The notes under the pieces were generated by a model. The model made no database searches and was not told the DNA's origin. It was given only the letters and a program-made list of their open reading frames with translations. Shown piece after piece: positions 23,851 to 31,832 of a stretch of 64,000 nt of DNA. The stretch spans positions 1-64,000 of the forward strand of contig JANOQJ010000081.1 of assembly GCA_031414805.1 (NCBI GenBank), written 5' to 3'. Origin of the DNA: JAAFIW01 sp031414805 (GTDB taxonomy: Bacteria; Pseudomonadota; Gammaproteobacteria; Burkholderiales; Burkholderiaceae_C). Position 1 is the stretch's first letter. Every line of letters starts with the position of its first letter. A program made the position numbers and the translations under genes.

Positions 23851-25536
23851 CTACTGATAGCCCCGAATTTCCTTGAACACCTGGGCCAGTGGCGTTTTGG
23901 TGGCGTTGAAGACACGGCCACCGGTCAGGCGGGCCAGCGCGTCGAGTTGTTCGGCTTTGGCATCGCCAAACTGGATGGAGAAGATGCGAATACCTTTGTC
24001 TGCATCGGGCAGCGCGGCGTACCAGGTCTCAAATTCGATGGCGCTCAGGCCCTTGTTGCTTTGACCGTCGGTCAGTAACACCACCGAGTAGTAGCGGCTG
24101 GCATCGGCCCTGCGGCGGGCGAGAGACTCTTGGTAGGCGACTTGTGCCGCCGTGAAAACTGCGGTGCCGCCGGTGGGTTCCAGCTTCGCAATGAAATCGC
24201 GCACCTTGCCCTCCGTGGCGGCGCGGTCGGCCTTTTCGAGCTTGAACATGACAGCGGGCCGCACCGTGTCGTCAAAAGCCACCATGCTGATGTTCTCGCG
24301 CTCGCGCAGACGGGCAAAGCGGCCGGACAGGCTGGCGTCCAGCCCGGTCAGGCCTTGCAGGGCTGCTTTCATCTGTGTCATGCGGTCACCAGCCATGGAG
24401 CCGGAAATATCCAGCACAAAGGTGGAATCGGCCGGGCGGCGAATCTGGTTGTCAAACGCATCCAGCACCGCGTCCACCACGGCCAGCTTGGCGGGGAAGG
24501 GCAGCTCAATCAGGGTGGCCGGGTACAGCTTGGAAGTGGGGTCAACGCTGGCGGCCACTTCGGGCAGCAGCGACTTGCGGAAGGTCTGCTGGGACATGGG
24601 CGTCTGGAACGCGGCCGAGCGCACATAGGCCAGCAGCTTGGCGTAGTCAGCGCGCCTGGCCGGGTTGGTCAGCATCAGCGGGTAGTCGGCGGACAAGATG
24701 CCGTCTTTCGGGTAGATGATGGCCAGTGGCTCGGTCAGCTGCCCACCCGCATTCAGCGCGTGGATGACCGAGCCGTAGTTGATCATGCCGTCGATGCGGG
24801 TTTGCTCTTTTACATACGCATCGGCCAGCCAGCCCGACGACCCGGCGGTGAGCGCCTGGGCTTTGAAGAAGGCGGAGAGTTGGGCGGCGTTGATGTCGGT
24901 CACCTCCAGCGCATCACCCTTGCCCGCCAGCGCAGCGGCTACGCCCATCAGGCCGGAAAAGCCGGTGTTGCTGGCGCTGGGGTTGGTCATGCCGAAGCTG
25001 AAGCGGCCTTTTTCGGCGGCCAGGGCTATGTCTTTCCAGGTGAGGTTGGGGTTGGGTGTGCCGTCTTTTTGTACCCAACCCAGCTCCTTGGCCTTGCTGG
25101 TTTTCAGGCCCAGCACCACCGGCGTGATCATGGTGCGCTCGCTTTGCAGCACTTTTTCGCGCGCGCCAGGGGTCAACAGCGCATAGCGGTTACTGGCAAA
25201 CCAGGCCGCATCGGTCTGCTCACCGCCCGACAGGCGCTCCACCGCTTCCAGTGTGCCGCTGTAGTTGAACTTGATCATCAAACCCGTGGCCTGCTCGATG
25301 GCCGGGACCAGCGGCTCCAGGTCTTTGAGCTCGCTACCGGCCAGGATGGTGAACTGGTTAGCGGGTGGGGTGACTGTTGCGCCGGGGGAGGGGTCAGGCG
25401 CTTTGCCGCAAGCTGCAAGCAGGATAGGCAGGGCCAGGGTGGCAGCCAGCTTGAATAAGCTTGGTTGGCGCGCGGCCCCCACCCCTGCCCTCCCCCGGAA
25501 GGGGAGGGAGTTAATCCAAGCCAGCGCGTTCATCAC
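23851..25536 (-). CDS. Lipoprotein fusing a solute-binding domain to a VWA domain
   Basis: A 561-residue protein. A signal peptide ends in the lipobox LLAAC with Cys43. Residues 60-345 form a periplasmic solute-binding-like domain (FTILAGSELKDLEPLVPAIE; SNTGFSGLMGVAAAL). Residues 370-561 form a von Willebrand A domain with the metal-site motif DISGS (376-380) and later Thr and Asp (PTGGTAVF, LLTDGQS). Its start overlaps the telA stop by four bases. The leader contains a GC-rich palindromic repeat read in frame (residues 9-22). The function is unknown; a metal-dependent envelope adhesion or assembly role is inferred. Confidence 0.8.
   Translation of the reverse strand: MMNALAWINSLPFRGRAGVGAARQPSLFKLAATLALPILLAACGKAPDPSPGATVTPPANQFTILAGSELKDLEPLVPAIEQATGLMIKFNYSGTLEAVERLSGGEQTDAAWFASNRYALLTPGAREKVLQSERTMITPVVLGLKTSKAKELGWVQKDGTPNPNLTWKDIALAAEKGRFSFGMTNPSASNTGFSGLMGVAAALAGKGDALEVTDINAAQLSAFFKAQALTAGSSGWLADAYVKEQTRIDGMINYGSVIHALNAGGQLTEPLAIIYPKDGILSADYPLMLTNPARRADYAKLLAYVRSAAFQTPMSQQTFRKSLLPEVAASVDPTSKLYPATLIELPFPAKLAVVDAVLDAFDNQIRRPADSTFVLDISGSMAGDRMTQMKAALQGLTGLDASLSGRFARLRERENISMVAFDDTVRPAVMFKLEKADRAATEGKVRDFIAKLEPTGGTAVFTAAQVAYQESLARRRADASRYYSVVLLTDGQSNKGLSAIEFETWYAALPDADKGIRIFSIQFGDAKAEQLDALARLTGGRVFNATKTPLAQVFKEIRGYQ
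25474..25510 (-). repeat. GC-rich palindromic repeat inside the VWA gene leader
   Basis: Reads CCCTCCCC TTCC GGGGGAGGG followed by CAGGGGTGGGGG on the minus strand, the same family as 44944-44982. It is translated in frame as LPFRGRAGVGA ahead of the hydrophobic core of the signal peptide. Confidence 0.8.
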
Positions 25537-26747
25537 AGCGCCACCGGCCCAGCGACCCTGGTGCTCTGCGCCATCGCCTCACGCGCCTTGTCGCCACGCG
25601 AACGGTCCAGATATTGCTCGGCGCGCTGCACCTGCTCTTTCATCATCTGGTTGTTGCGGCCCATGGTGTCAATGGCTTTGCTGCGGAAGGTGTCCATCGC
25701 GTCCATGGCCTTGAAGGTGTTGTCAAAGGTCTCTTTCAAGCGCTCCACCCCAATCAGCGGGTTGGCCGAGAACTCGCCGGTGCGCTCCACGTGTTGGCCC
25801 AGTTGCACGCTGCTTTGCGCAATCAGGTTGTCGATGGTTCCGCTAACGCCTTTGAGCATCTCCATCACCTTGATCTGGTTACCGGTGGCCCGGGCCACGG
25901 TTTGTGCTACGGCCAACGCACTCATGCCCGTGGTTGCCACACGGTCGCAGCCGTTCATCATTTCGCGAGCGGTTTTTTTCAGCTCGCCCAAGCTCAAATA
26001 CCCGTTCACCGACACGGCCAGTTGGGTGTACAGATCGCTCAGGTTCTGGCGGGCATAAAACAGCACTTCCTGCTCCAGTGCCCGGGCGCGCTCGGGGTCG
26101 CTGGTTTTGAGTTTGGCCACCTGGTCAGCCAGGCGTGCATCGAGCTGCTCGCAAAAACGAATCGCTGCTTTCAGGCGCAGCATCGACTCCCACAGCTTGC
26201 CGCGTGTGGTTTCAATTTCCACCGCGTCGCGGTGCATGTCGTCTTTGGCGGCATGCAGTTGCTCCATGGCTTTTTGCAGCTGGTTGCCCGCACTTTGGTA
26301 TTTGCGGAAATAGCTTTGCAGCTTGTTGCCGAAGGGAATAAAACCCAGAATTTTTTGCTCGCTGAGCAAGTCGCCGTCTTTTCCAGGGTTCAGTTCGTCC
26401 AGCTGCACACGCAGGTCAGCGATAGCTTTGTAGGCCGTCGAATCCTCCATTCCCACGAAGTTGCGCTCCATGAAGCGCCCGGTCATGAAGGCGGCAGCGC
26501 TGGAGACTTCTTCCTTGCCCAGGCGAAAGGCCGAGTCCAGTCGGTTTTTGAACGCCTCGCTGTGCAGGTCTTCCGTCATCAGTTTGTCAATAAAGCCCTG
26601 CACCTGGGCATCCACCTCTTTGGTGGTCGCGTCAGGCAGCGGCACCGCGTCTTTGGCCGTGAGCGCGGGCACGGCTGCCAGCGGCTCGGGGGCGTCCAGC
26701 ACAAAGCTGGGCATGGCGGGGACAGTGGTGACGGGTTGTGTGCTCAT
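25533..26747 (-). CDS. telA: TelA-family toxic anion resistance protein
   Basis: A 404-residue cytoplasmic, helix-rich protein of the TelA/KlaA family. Recognisable segments are QGFIDKLMTEDLHSEAFKNR, FIPFGNKLQSYFRKYQSA and the C-terminal IEVER-like coiled coil ending in MNGCDRVATTGMSALAVAQT. TelA homologues are linked to tellurite and other envelope stresses, but the biochemical role is unsettled. It is the second gene of four on this strand, coupled by ATGA overlap to the solute-binding/VWA lipoprotein downstream. Confidence 0.85.
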   Translation of the reverse strand: MSTQPVTTVPAMPSFVLDAPEPLAAVPALTAKDAVPLPDATTKEVDAQVQGFIDKLMTEDLHSEAFKNRLDSAFRLGKEEVSSAAAFMTGRFMERNFVGMEDSTAYKAIADLRVQLDELNPGKDGDLLSEQKILGFIPFGNKLQSYFRKYQSAGNQLQKAMEQLHAAKDDMHRDAVEIETTRGKLWESMLRLKAAIRFCEQLDARLADQVAKLKTSDPERARALEQEVLFYARQNLSDLYTQLAVSVNGYLSLGELKKTAREMMNGCDRVATTGMSALAVAQTVARATGNQIKVMEMLKGVSGTIDNLIAQSSVQLGQHVERTGEFSANPLIGVERLKETFDNTFKAMDAMDTFRSKAIDTMGRNNQMMKEQVQRAEQYLDRSRGDKAREAMAQSTRVAGPVAL

Positions 26748-26807
26748 GGGGGCTCCGGGTTAAGAAACTTCAAAGATTGACAAGCAGCGGGGATTTCTCC
26801 TGCAGAC

Positions 26808-27926
26808 TTACTGAGCGTACTTCTTCTCGATGTCAACAATCATCCGCTCCAGCACCTCAAATGAGGGTGGGTCGATCACGTCGACCAGGGTGGTGGGCAC
26901 CGGCAGTTTTTTGTCTGCCACACGCGTGACAAAAGCGTCCTGCCCACTGGTGCGGTAGCCGTACTCGACGGCCAGCGCCTGCAGCCCCGGGTCCGATTCC
27001 AACAGCGTGCCCAGCTTGACGCCTTTGGCGCTGATGCCCACAAATACATGCTTGCTGAAGATGGTGGGTTTGGGGTACAGCAGCACCATGTCAGCGCGCG
27101 CCCCCGTTGCAGCGGTGGTTTGTTTGCCCAGGTATTCCAGAAACTGCGACTCGTAAATCATCACCATCGGCGCTTTGCCGACGCCCATCGACACATAGTC
27201 GTCAAACGGTCCGGCACTCGATGCTTCCTGGAAGCCCTGCTTTAAAAAAATACTGGTCATCAGCGGCAGCACCTTCTGCAACTCTTCCTCCGACTGCACC
27301 ACGTTGTTGCCGTTGGCCACGTAGCTGGCCAGACCCAGGTACATCGCGCCCGAGTTGGACTTGCGAACATCGGTGCTGGACACCAGCACACTCTTGCTGG
27401 TGGCGTACACGTCGTTGCCCTTCAAGTCTTTCCAGCGCGTGCCTTTGTCCATCAGGGCGATCAGCTTGGGCATGTCCACCACATAGTAATTACCGGCTTC
27501 CAGCTTCACCAGGCCTTCACGCTCGAGCACTGGAATGAGCGTCTTCCAGGAAGCAATCACCATGGGGGTGAAAAACGGTGTGAACACCTGTGGCGCTTTG
27601 GTCAGTTGCTGAATTTTCAAAGCAGCGGGTGCGCCTGCCGGGTGCGCAAAGTCAAACGATTTCAAGTCGGCTCGCTGGGCAATGGCGCGGGAACCCGCTT
27701 TTTCAATCTGCACGGTGATCGCGTTTTTTTGCAGAATGGCGACCACCCGGGGGTCATTGAAAAAGCTTTCTTTTTCCGAGCCAATCAGCCCCCGCACCAC
27801 TTCCATCTTGGCCGCCTCCAGCTTGGCTGTTTGCTCCGTGGCGCGCTGGTCATACGAACGCCAGCCCGCAAAGCCCACCCCAGCCAACACCAGGACAGCA
27901 AGCGCAGGGCCAATGAAACGGTTCAT
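26808..27926 (-). CDS. Membrane-anchored periplasmic protein, first gene of the TelA operon
   Basis: A 372-residue protein with an uncleaved N-terminal anchor (FIGPALAVLVLAGVGFAGW). The large periplasmic domain resembles extracellular solute-binding folds: IASWKTLIPVLEREGLVKLE, SNSGAMYLGLASYVANGN and APMVMIYESQFLEY occur where such proteins carry ligand loops. Similar phrases appear in the solute-binding half of the VWA lipoprotein two genes on, so the operon holds two related periplasmic modules around TelA. No transporter partner is present, so uptake is unlikely to be its role. Confidence 0.65.
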   Translation of the reverse strand: MNRFIGPALAVLVLAGVGFAGWRSYDQRATEQTAKLEAAKMEVVRGLIGSEKESFFNDPRVVAILQKNAITVQIEKAGSRAIAQRADLKSFDFAHPAGAPAALKIQQLTKAPQVFTPFFTPMVIASWKTLIPVLEREGLVKLEAGNYYVVDMPKLIALMDKGTRWKDLKGNDVYATSKSVLVSSTDVRKSNSGAMYLGLASYVANGNNVVQSEEELQKVLPLMTSIFLKQGFQEASSAGPFDDYVSMGVGKAPMVMIYESQFLEYLGKQTTAATGARADMVLLYPKPTIFSKHVFVGISAKGVKLGTLLESDPGLQALAVEYGYRTSGQDAFVTRVADKKLPVPTTLVDVIDPPSFEVLERMIVDIEKKYAQ

Positions 27927-28311
27927 GGTGATTGAGAAAAGAGCTGCGGGCAGCGATGGGCGGGTTATAGCAAAGCTCGGACTGTCAAGCTGGGGTGTGC
28001 GGGCATTGTTTCAAGTACTTTTGAGCCCTAGCCTTTATCTCATCGGCTCAAGCAGCTATGAAAATAATAGTGAATACGCTTCGCTTGGCTGCCAGGTTCG
28101 TGCGGTACGTAAGCAGTGACACAAAGACCCAGTTGGTCTTTCAGTCTTCGGTAGTGGACTCCGTGCTGCTCAGGCGCACAGGCGTAATCTAAAAGCCCAA
28201 GATTAGTCTGGAGTCGCCTCATCAAGAAAGCGATATCACTGAAATCATGGTTAGAGGGGCGCAGCAACGCGCCTCGGTGTTAACCCAAAAACTGATTTCC
28301 TGGAGATAAAA
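27927..28311. other. 385-bp intergenic region upstream of the rhodopsin gene
   Basis: The divergent region between the TelA operon and the rhodopsin gene. It contains copy 8 of the 41-bp repeat (28031-28071), a perfect 7-bp hairpin AAAGACC/GGTCTTT at 28123-28141, and a TGGAGA ribosome-binding site just before the rhodopsin ATG. A short minus-strand open frame (28040-28267) has no recognisable product. Both promoters should lie here, but I could not place a confident -35/-10 pair. Confidence 0.6.
28031..28071 (-). repeat. 41-bp dispersed repeat, copy 8
   Basis: An inverted copy: minus strand ACTATTATTTTC, ATAGCTGCTTGAGC, ATAAAGGC. The 3' half is diverged. Confidence 0.75.
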
Positions 28312-29133
28312 ATGTTGTCTTTGCTTTGCAGGCTGGCGCCATCTCGCGCCGCAGCCAAATCCCTGGCCGTCATTTCAGGCCTTGCCACGTTGTCAACCCA
28401 AGCACAAGCCGCTGTCACCAGCAGCAGCGTCCTCAAGCCGGACGACTTTGTCGGCATTTCGTTCTGGTTGATCTCGATGGCGCTGATCGCGTCGACCGTG
28501 TTTTTCTTTCTGGAGCGTGACCGGGTGTCGGCCAAATGGAAAACCTCACTGACAGTCTCGGGCCTGGTGACCTTGATCGCTGCGGTGCATTACTTTTACA
28601 TGCGTGATGTGTGGGTTGCGACGGGTACCTCGCCCACCGTGTTCCGCTACATCGACTGGTTGATCACCGTGCCGTTGTTGATGATCGAGTTTTACTTGAT
28701 CTTGTCGGCGATTACCAAAGTCCCCTCCGGCGTGTTTTGGCGCTTGATGATTGGCACATTGGTCATGCTGATTGGTGGCTATTTGGGCGAGGCGGGCTAC
28801 ATGCCTGTTTGGCCTGCGTTCATCATCGGCATGGCGGGCTGGGCGTATATCTTGTGGGAGATTTTCTTCGGTCAAGCCGGAAAAATCAGCGCTTCGCAAG
28901 CGCCACCAGCCGTGCAGTCGGCCTTCAATCTGATGCGTTGGATCGTGACCATTGGCTGGGCAATTTACCCGGTTGGTTACTTCTTTGGCTACCTCACTGG
29001 AGCTGGACCAGAAAGCAGCGCCAACGCCCTAAACATCATCTACAACCTGGCTGATGTGTTGAACAAGATCGCCTTCGGTCTGATCATCTGGTCTGTGGCG
29101 GTCAGTGAGTCTGAACACGCCCTGAAGAAGTAA
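28312..29133 (+). CDS. Proteorhodopsin, green-type light-driven proton pump
   Basis: A 273-residue microbial rhodopsin with a signal peptide and seven transmembrane helices. Key residues by comparison with green proteorhodopsin are His93 (H75), Arg112, Asp115 (D97, proton acceptor), Thr119, Glu126 (E108, proton donor) and the retinal lysine Lys252 in LNKIAFGLIIW. The tuning position is Leu123 (L105), predicting green absorption. Asp-Thr-Glu indicates an outward proton pump. Trp177 in helix 5 aligns with the tryptophan of proteorhodopsin, so a xanthorhodopsin-type carotenoid antenna seems unlikely. It is followed by carotenoid and retinal synthesis genes. Confidence 0.95.
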   Translation: MLSLLCRLAPSRAAAKSLAVISGLATLSTQAQAAVTSSSVLKPDDFVGISFWLISMALIASTVFFFLERDRVSAKWKTSLTVSGLVTLIAAVHYFYMRDVWVATGTSPTVFRYIDWLITVPLLMIEFYLILSAITKVPSGVFWRLMIGTLVMLIGGYLGEAGYMPVWPAFIIGMAGWAYILWEIFFGQAGKISASQAPPAVQSAFNLMRWIVTIGWAIYPVGYFFGYLTGAGPESSANALNIIYNLADVLNKIAFGLIIWSVAVSESEHALKK

Positions 29134-29141
29134 GCACGCCA

Positions 29142-29172
29142 CCCGCAAGCTGGCAGCGGGCCAGCTTGCGGG
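29142..29172 (+). terminator. Strong hairpin between rhodopsin and crtI
   Basis: A perfect 12-bp stem, CCCGCAAGCTGG against its complement, with a 7-base loop, nine bases after the rhodopsin stop. No T-tract follows, so it is more likely an attenuating or mRNA-stabilising structure than a full intrinsic terminator. It could set rhodopsin above crt transcript level. Confidence 0.6.
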
Positions 29173-29212
29173 CTAGCTGCCACAGCGATGTGTGGTGCCC
29201 GTTGCCCCGTTC

Positions 29213-29253
29213 GCTATAGAAATAATAGCTGGTTGAGCAATATCGGCAAGGGC
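29213..29253 (+). repeat. 41-bp dispersed repeat, copy 9
   Basis: Reads GCTATAGAA, ATAATAGCTGGTTGAGCAAT, CAAGGGC. It lies between the rhodopsin and crtI genes. Confidence 0.88.
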
Positions 29254-29331
29254 TGATGGGGATTTTCACCCACACGCATAGACGCATTCCAGACTCTCGG
29301 TCCACCGCCGCTCTTACACTCTTGCCTTGCG

Positions 29332-30897
29332 GTGCGGTCTGTTTCCCCACCGTTTTTTGCAAAGCCCTCAATTGCGTTTTTTACTTTGACTGCGCTCACC
29401 TCTCGTCACCCCAACCCGTCCCGCGCCATCGTCGTCGGCGCAGGCTTTGGCGGCATTGCGGCAGCTTTGCGTTTGCGGGCCAAAGGCTACGAGGTATTGG
29501 TCTTTGACCGTTGCCCGCAACTGGGCGGACGGGCTCAGGTGTTTGAGCGTGATGGCTTTCGCCACGACGCGGGGCCTACCGTGATTACGGCGCCTTTTTT
29601 ATTCGATGAATTGTTTGCCCTGTTCGGCGAGCGCTTCTCCGACCATGTGCGATTGGTGCCGCTGAAGCCCTGGTATCAGTTTTATTTTCCTGACGGCGAC
29701 CGCTTCAACTACGGTGGCACGCTGGCAGAGACTCTGGCCGAAATTGAACGTATCGAGCCGCAAGATGTGGCGGGCTACCAGCGACTACTAGCCCATTCCG
29801 AGCGTATTTTTAACGTCGGCTTTACCGAGCTGTCAGCCCAGCCGTTTGACCAACTGGGCGTGATGCTCCAGCAAATTCCGCGGCTGGTAAAGCTGCGAAG
29901 CTACGAAACGGTGTGGCAGATGGTGTGTCGGCATTTGTCGCACCCCAAGCTGCGCCAGGCGTTTTCTATCCAACCCCTGCTGGTGGGCGGTAACCCGTTC
30001 GACACCACCAGTATTTACGGCCTGATTCACTACCTGGAGCGCGCCTACGGCGTGCACTTCGCGATGGGCGGAACCGGGGCTATCACCGCGGCATTGGGTG
30101 GTTTGATGCAGCGCCACAACATTGCAGTGAGCCTGAACACGACTGTCAAGACCATCCAGATAGACGATGGAAAAGCACGTGGTGTGGTGCTGGAAGATGG
30201 CACGCACGTCGCAGCTGACGTGGTGGTCTCGGACGTCGATCCGGCGCATCTTTACAGCGCCATGATCGGCAGACCACACCAGGCCTTGGCAACGCGCGCC
30301 AAGCAACGCACAGCGGCATTTTCGATGGGTTTGTTCGTGTTGTATTTCGGGACCACACGCTGCTACCCCGACGTGGCGCACCACACCATCTGGCTGGGCC
30401 AGCGGTACCGCGAGTTGCTGCACGATATTTTTAACGTGAAGCATCTGTCAGAGGACTTTTCGCTGTACTTGCACCGTCCTACCGCCACCGATGCAAGCTT
30501 TGCACCGCCGGACTGCGATAGTTTTTACGTGCTGTGCCCGGTGCCCAATTTGCAAGGCGCGGTAGATTGGGAAACCCAAGGCCCGCTTCTGCAAAGCCGT
30601 ATCGTGGCGGCATTGCACAAAACCCTGTTGCCCGGCTTGGCAGACTGCATCACCAGCGACTTTTTTATGACGCCAGAAAACTTCAAGCATGACTATCTCA
30701 GTGTGCATGGCGCCGGGTTTTCGGTGGCACCCTTGTTTCGCCAGTCTGCCTGGTTTCGCTTTCACAACCGGGCCGAGGGCATTGAAAACCTGTATCTGGT
30801 GGGTGCTGGCACGCACCCGGGGGCGGGCTTGCCCGGCGTGCTGTGCTCGGCCAAGGTGATGGATGCGCTGGTGCCCACCGCGCGGTCGGTGGCATGA
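29332..30897 (+). CDS. crtI: Phytoene desaturase
   Basis: A roughly 500-residue CrtI-type FAD enzyme converting phytoene to lycopene. The N-terminal dinucleotide motif is AIVVGAGFGGIAAALRL, followed by PQLGGRAQVFERDGFRHDAGPTV-type sequence. The C-terminal signature is NLYLVGAGTHPGAGLPGVL. The frame opens at GTG 29332, but TTG 29386 would place the FAD motif nearer the start, so the true start is uncertain. It ends with ATGA overlapping crtB, the first of three tight overlaps in the carotenoid-retinal operon. Confidence 0.93.
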   Translation: MRSVSPPFFAKPSIAFFTLTALTSRHPNPSRAIVVGAGFGGIAAALRLRAKGYEVLVFDRCPQLGGRAQVFERDGFRHDAGPTVITAPFLFDELFALFGERFSDHVRLVPLKPWYQFYFPDGDRFNYGGTLAETLAEIERIEPQDVAGYQRLLAHSERIFNVGFTELSAQPFDQLGVMLQQIPRLVKLRSYETVWQMVCRHLSHPKLRQAFSIQPLLVGGNPFDTTSIYGLIHYLERAYGVHFAMGGTGAITAALGGLMQRHNIAVSLNTTVKTIQIDDGKARGVVLEDGTHVAADVVVSDVDPAHLYSAMIGRPHQALATRAKQRTAAFSMGLFVLYFGTTRCYPDVAHHTIWLGQRYRELLHDIFNVKHLSEDFSLYLHRPTATDASFAPPDCDSFYVLCPVPNLQGAVDWETQGPLLQSRIVAALHKTLLPGLADCITSDFFMTPENFKHDYLSVHGAGFSVAPLFRQSAWFRFHNRAEGIENLYLVGAGTHPGAGLPGVLCSAKVMDALVPTARSVA

Positions 30898-31832
30898 CGA
30901 TGAACGCCAATCCGCTGACGGTGGCCGATGCCGTCCTGCGCGAAAAAGGCCGCAGTTTTCACTGGGCACGCCGATTGCTGGGCACCACACATGCCGCGCG
31001 CGCCACCCGGCTGTATGGCCTGTGTCGCACCATTGACGACATGGCCGACGAGGGAAACTGCCCGGAGACGGCGCAGCGACAACTGGCTTCTGTGGCGCGC
31101 GATATCCGCGCCGGTACGTCATTGGACCCCGTGGTGACCGATGGCTTGGCGTTGATGCACGAATGCGGCATTGACCCCACCGTGCTGTTGGCATTGATTG
31201 CCGGTGTGAGCGCTGATTTGCGCACCGTGCGCGTACCCGACATCGACACCTTGTTGCAATACAGCTTTCGGGTGGCAGGCACCGTGGGGTTGATGATGTG
31301 CAAGGTGTTGGACACGCACGACGCGCGCGCCATGCCCCATGCGGTTGATCTCGGTATTGCCATGCAGCTGACGAATATTTGCCGCGATGTAGCGGCTGAC
31401 GCAGCAGTGGGCAGGCGCTACCTACCTGCCACGCTGGTGGGCGATCTGGATCCGGCACTGTTGGTACAACCGGCTGCTGCCTTGCAGCCCCAACTCAAGG
31501 CCTGCATCAGCAGCTTGCTGGCGCGCGCTGAGCTGCACTACCAAAGCGCTGAAATAGGCTTGCCGTACCTGCCGCTTGGCGCACGCACAGGCATTCTGGC
31601 GGCAGCTCGCGTGTACCGCGCCATCGGCACAGAGCTGCTGGCGCGCAACTGTGATTACTGGAGCGAGCGTGTGGTGGTCAGCCAGCGGCGCAAGCTGGGG
31701 GTGACCGCGCAATTGGTGGTGACACAGCCTGTGCACACATCGTTTTGGCGCTTGCCACGCGGCCACGATGCGCAATTGCACACCGCGCTGGGCAGCGTTT
31801 TCAGCCCCGCATCGGGTGCCTGTCTGGCGTGA
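30894..31832 (+). CDS. crtB: Phytoene synthase
   Basis: A 312-residue head-to-head prenyl synthase joining two geranylgeranyl diphosphates into phytoene. The two aspartate-rich motifs are CRTIDDMADE and NICRDVAADA. The ATG at 30894 overlaps the crtI stop (ATGA); a second ATG at 30900 is possible. It supplies the substrate for the neighbouring CrtI. Its precursor synthase, crtE, is not in this window. Confidence 0.93.
   Translation: MTMNANPLTVADAVLREKGRSFHWARRLLGTTHAARATRLYGLCRTIDDMADEGNCPETAQRQLASVARDIRAGTSLDPVVTDGLALMHECGIDPTVLLALIAGVSADLRTVRVPDIDTLLQYSFRVAGTVGLMMCKVLDTHDARAMPHAVDLGIAMQLTNICRDVAADAAVGRRYLPATLVGDLDPALLVQPAAALQPQLKACISSLLARAELHYQSAEIGLPYLPLGARTGILAAARVYRAIGTELLARNCDYWSERVVVSQRRKLGVTAQLVVTQPVHTSFWRLPRGHDAQLHTALGSVFSPASGACLA

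Noticed and set aside
24130..26780. Long plus-strand open frames opposite the VWA and telA genes
   Set aside because: They lack coherent domains and are low-complexity translations of the opposite strand of well-supported genes.
28040..28267. 75-codon minus-strand frame upstream of the rhodopsin gene
   Set aside because: It overlaps copy 8 of the repeat at its 3' end, has no domain, and lies in the divergent promoter region.
28312..29133. Sodium or chloride pump, or xanthorhodopsin with antenna carotenoid
   Set aside because: Asp115/Thr119/Glu126 is the proton-pump set. Trp177 aligns with proteorhodopsin rather than the small residue needed for the carotenoid antenna.
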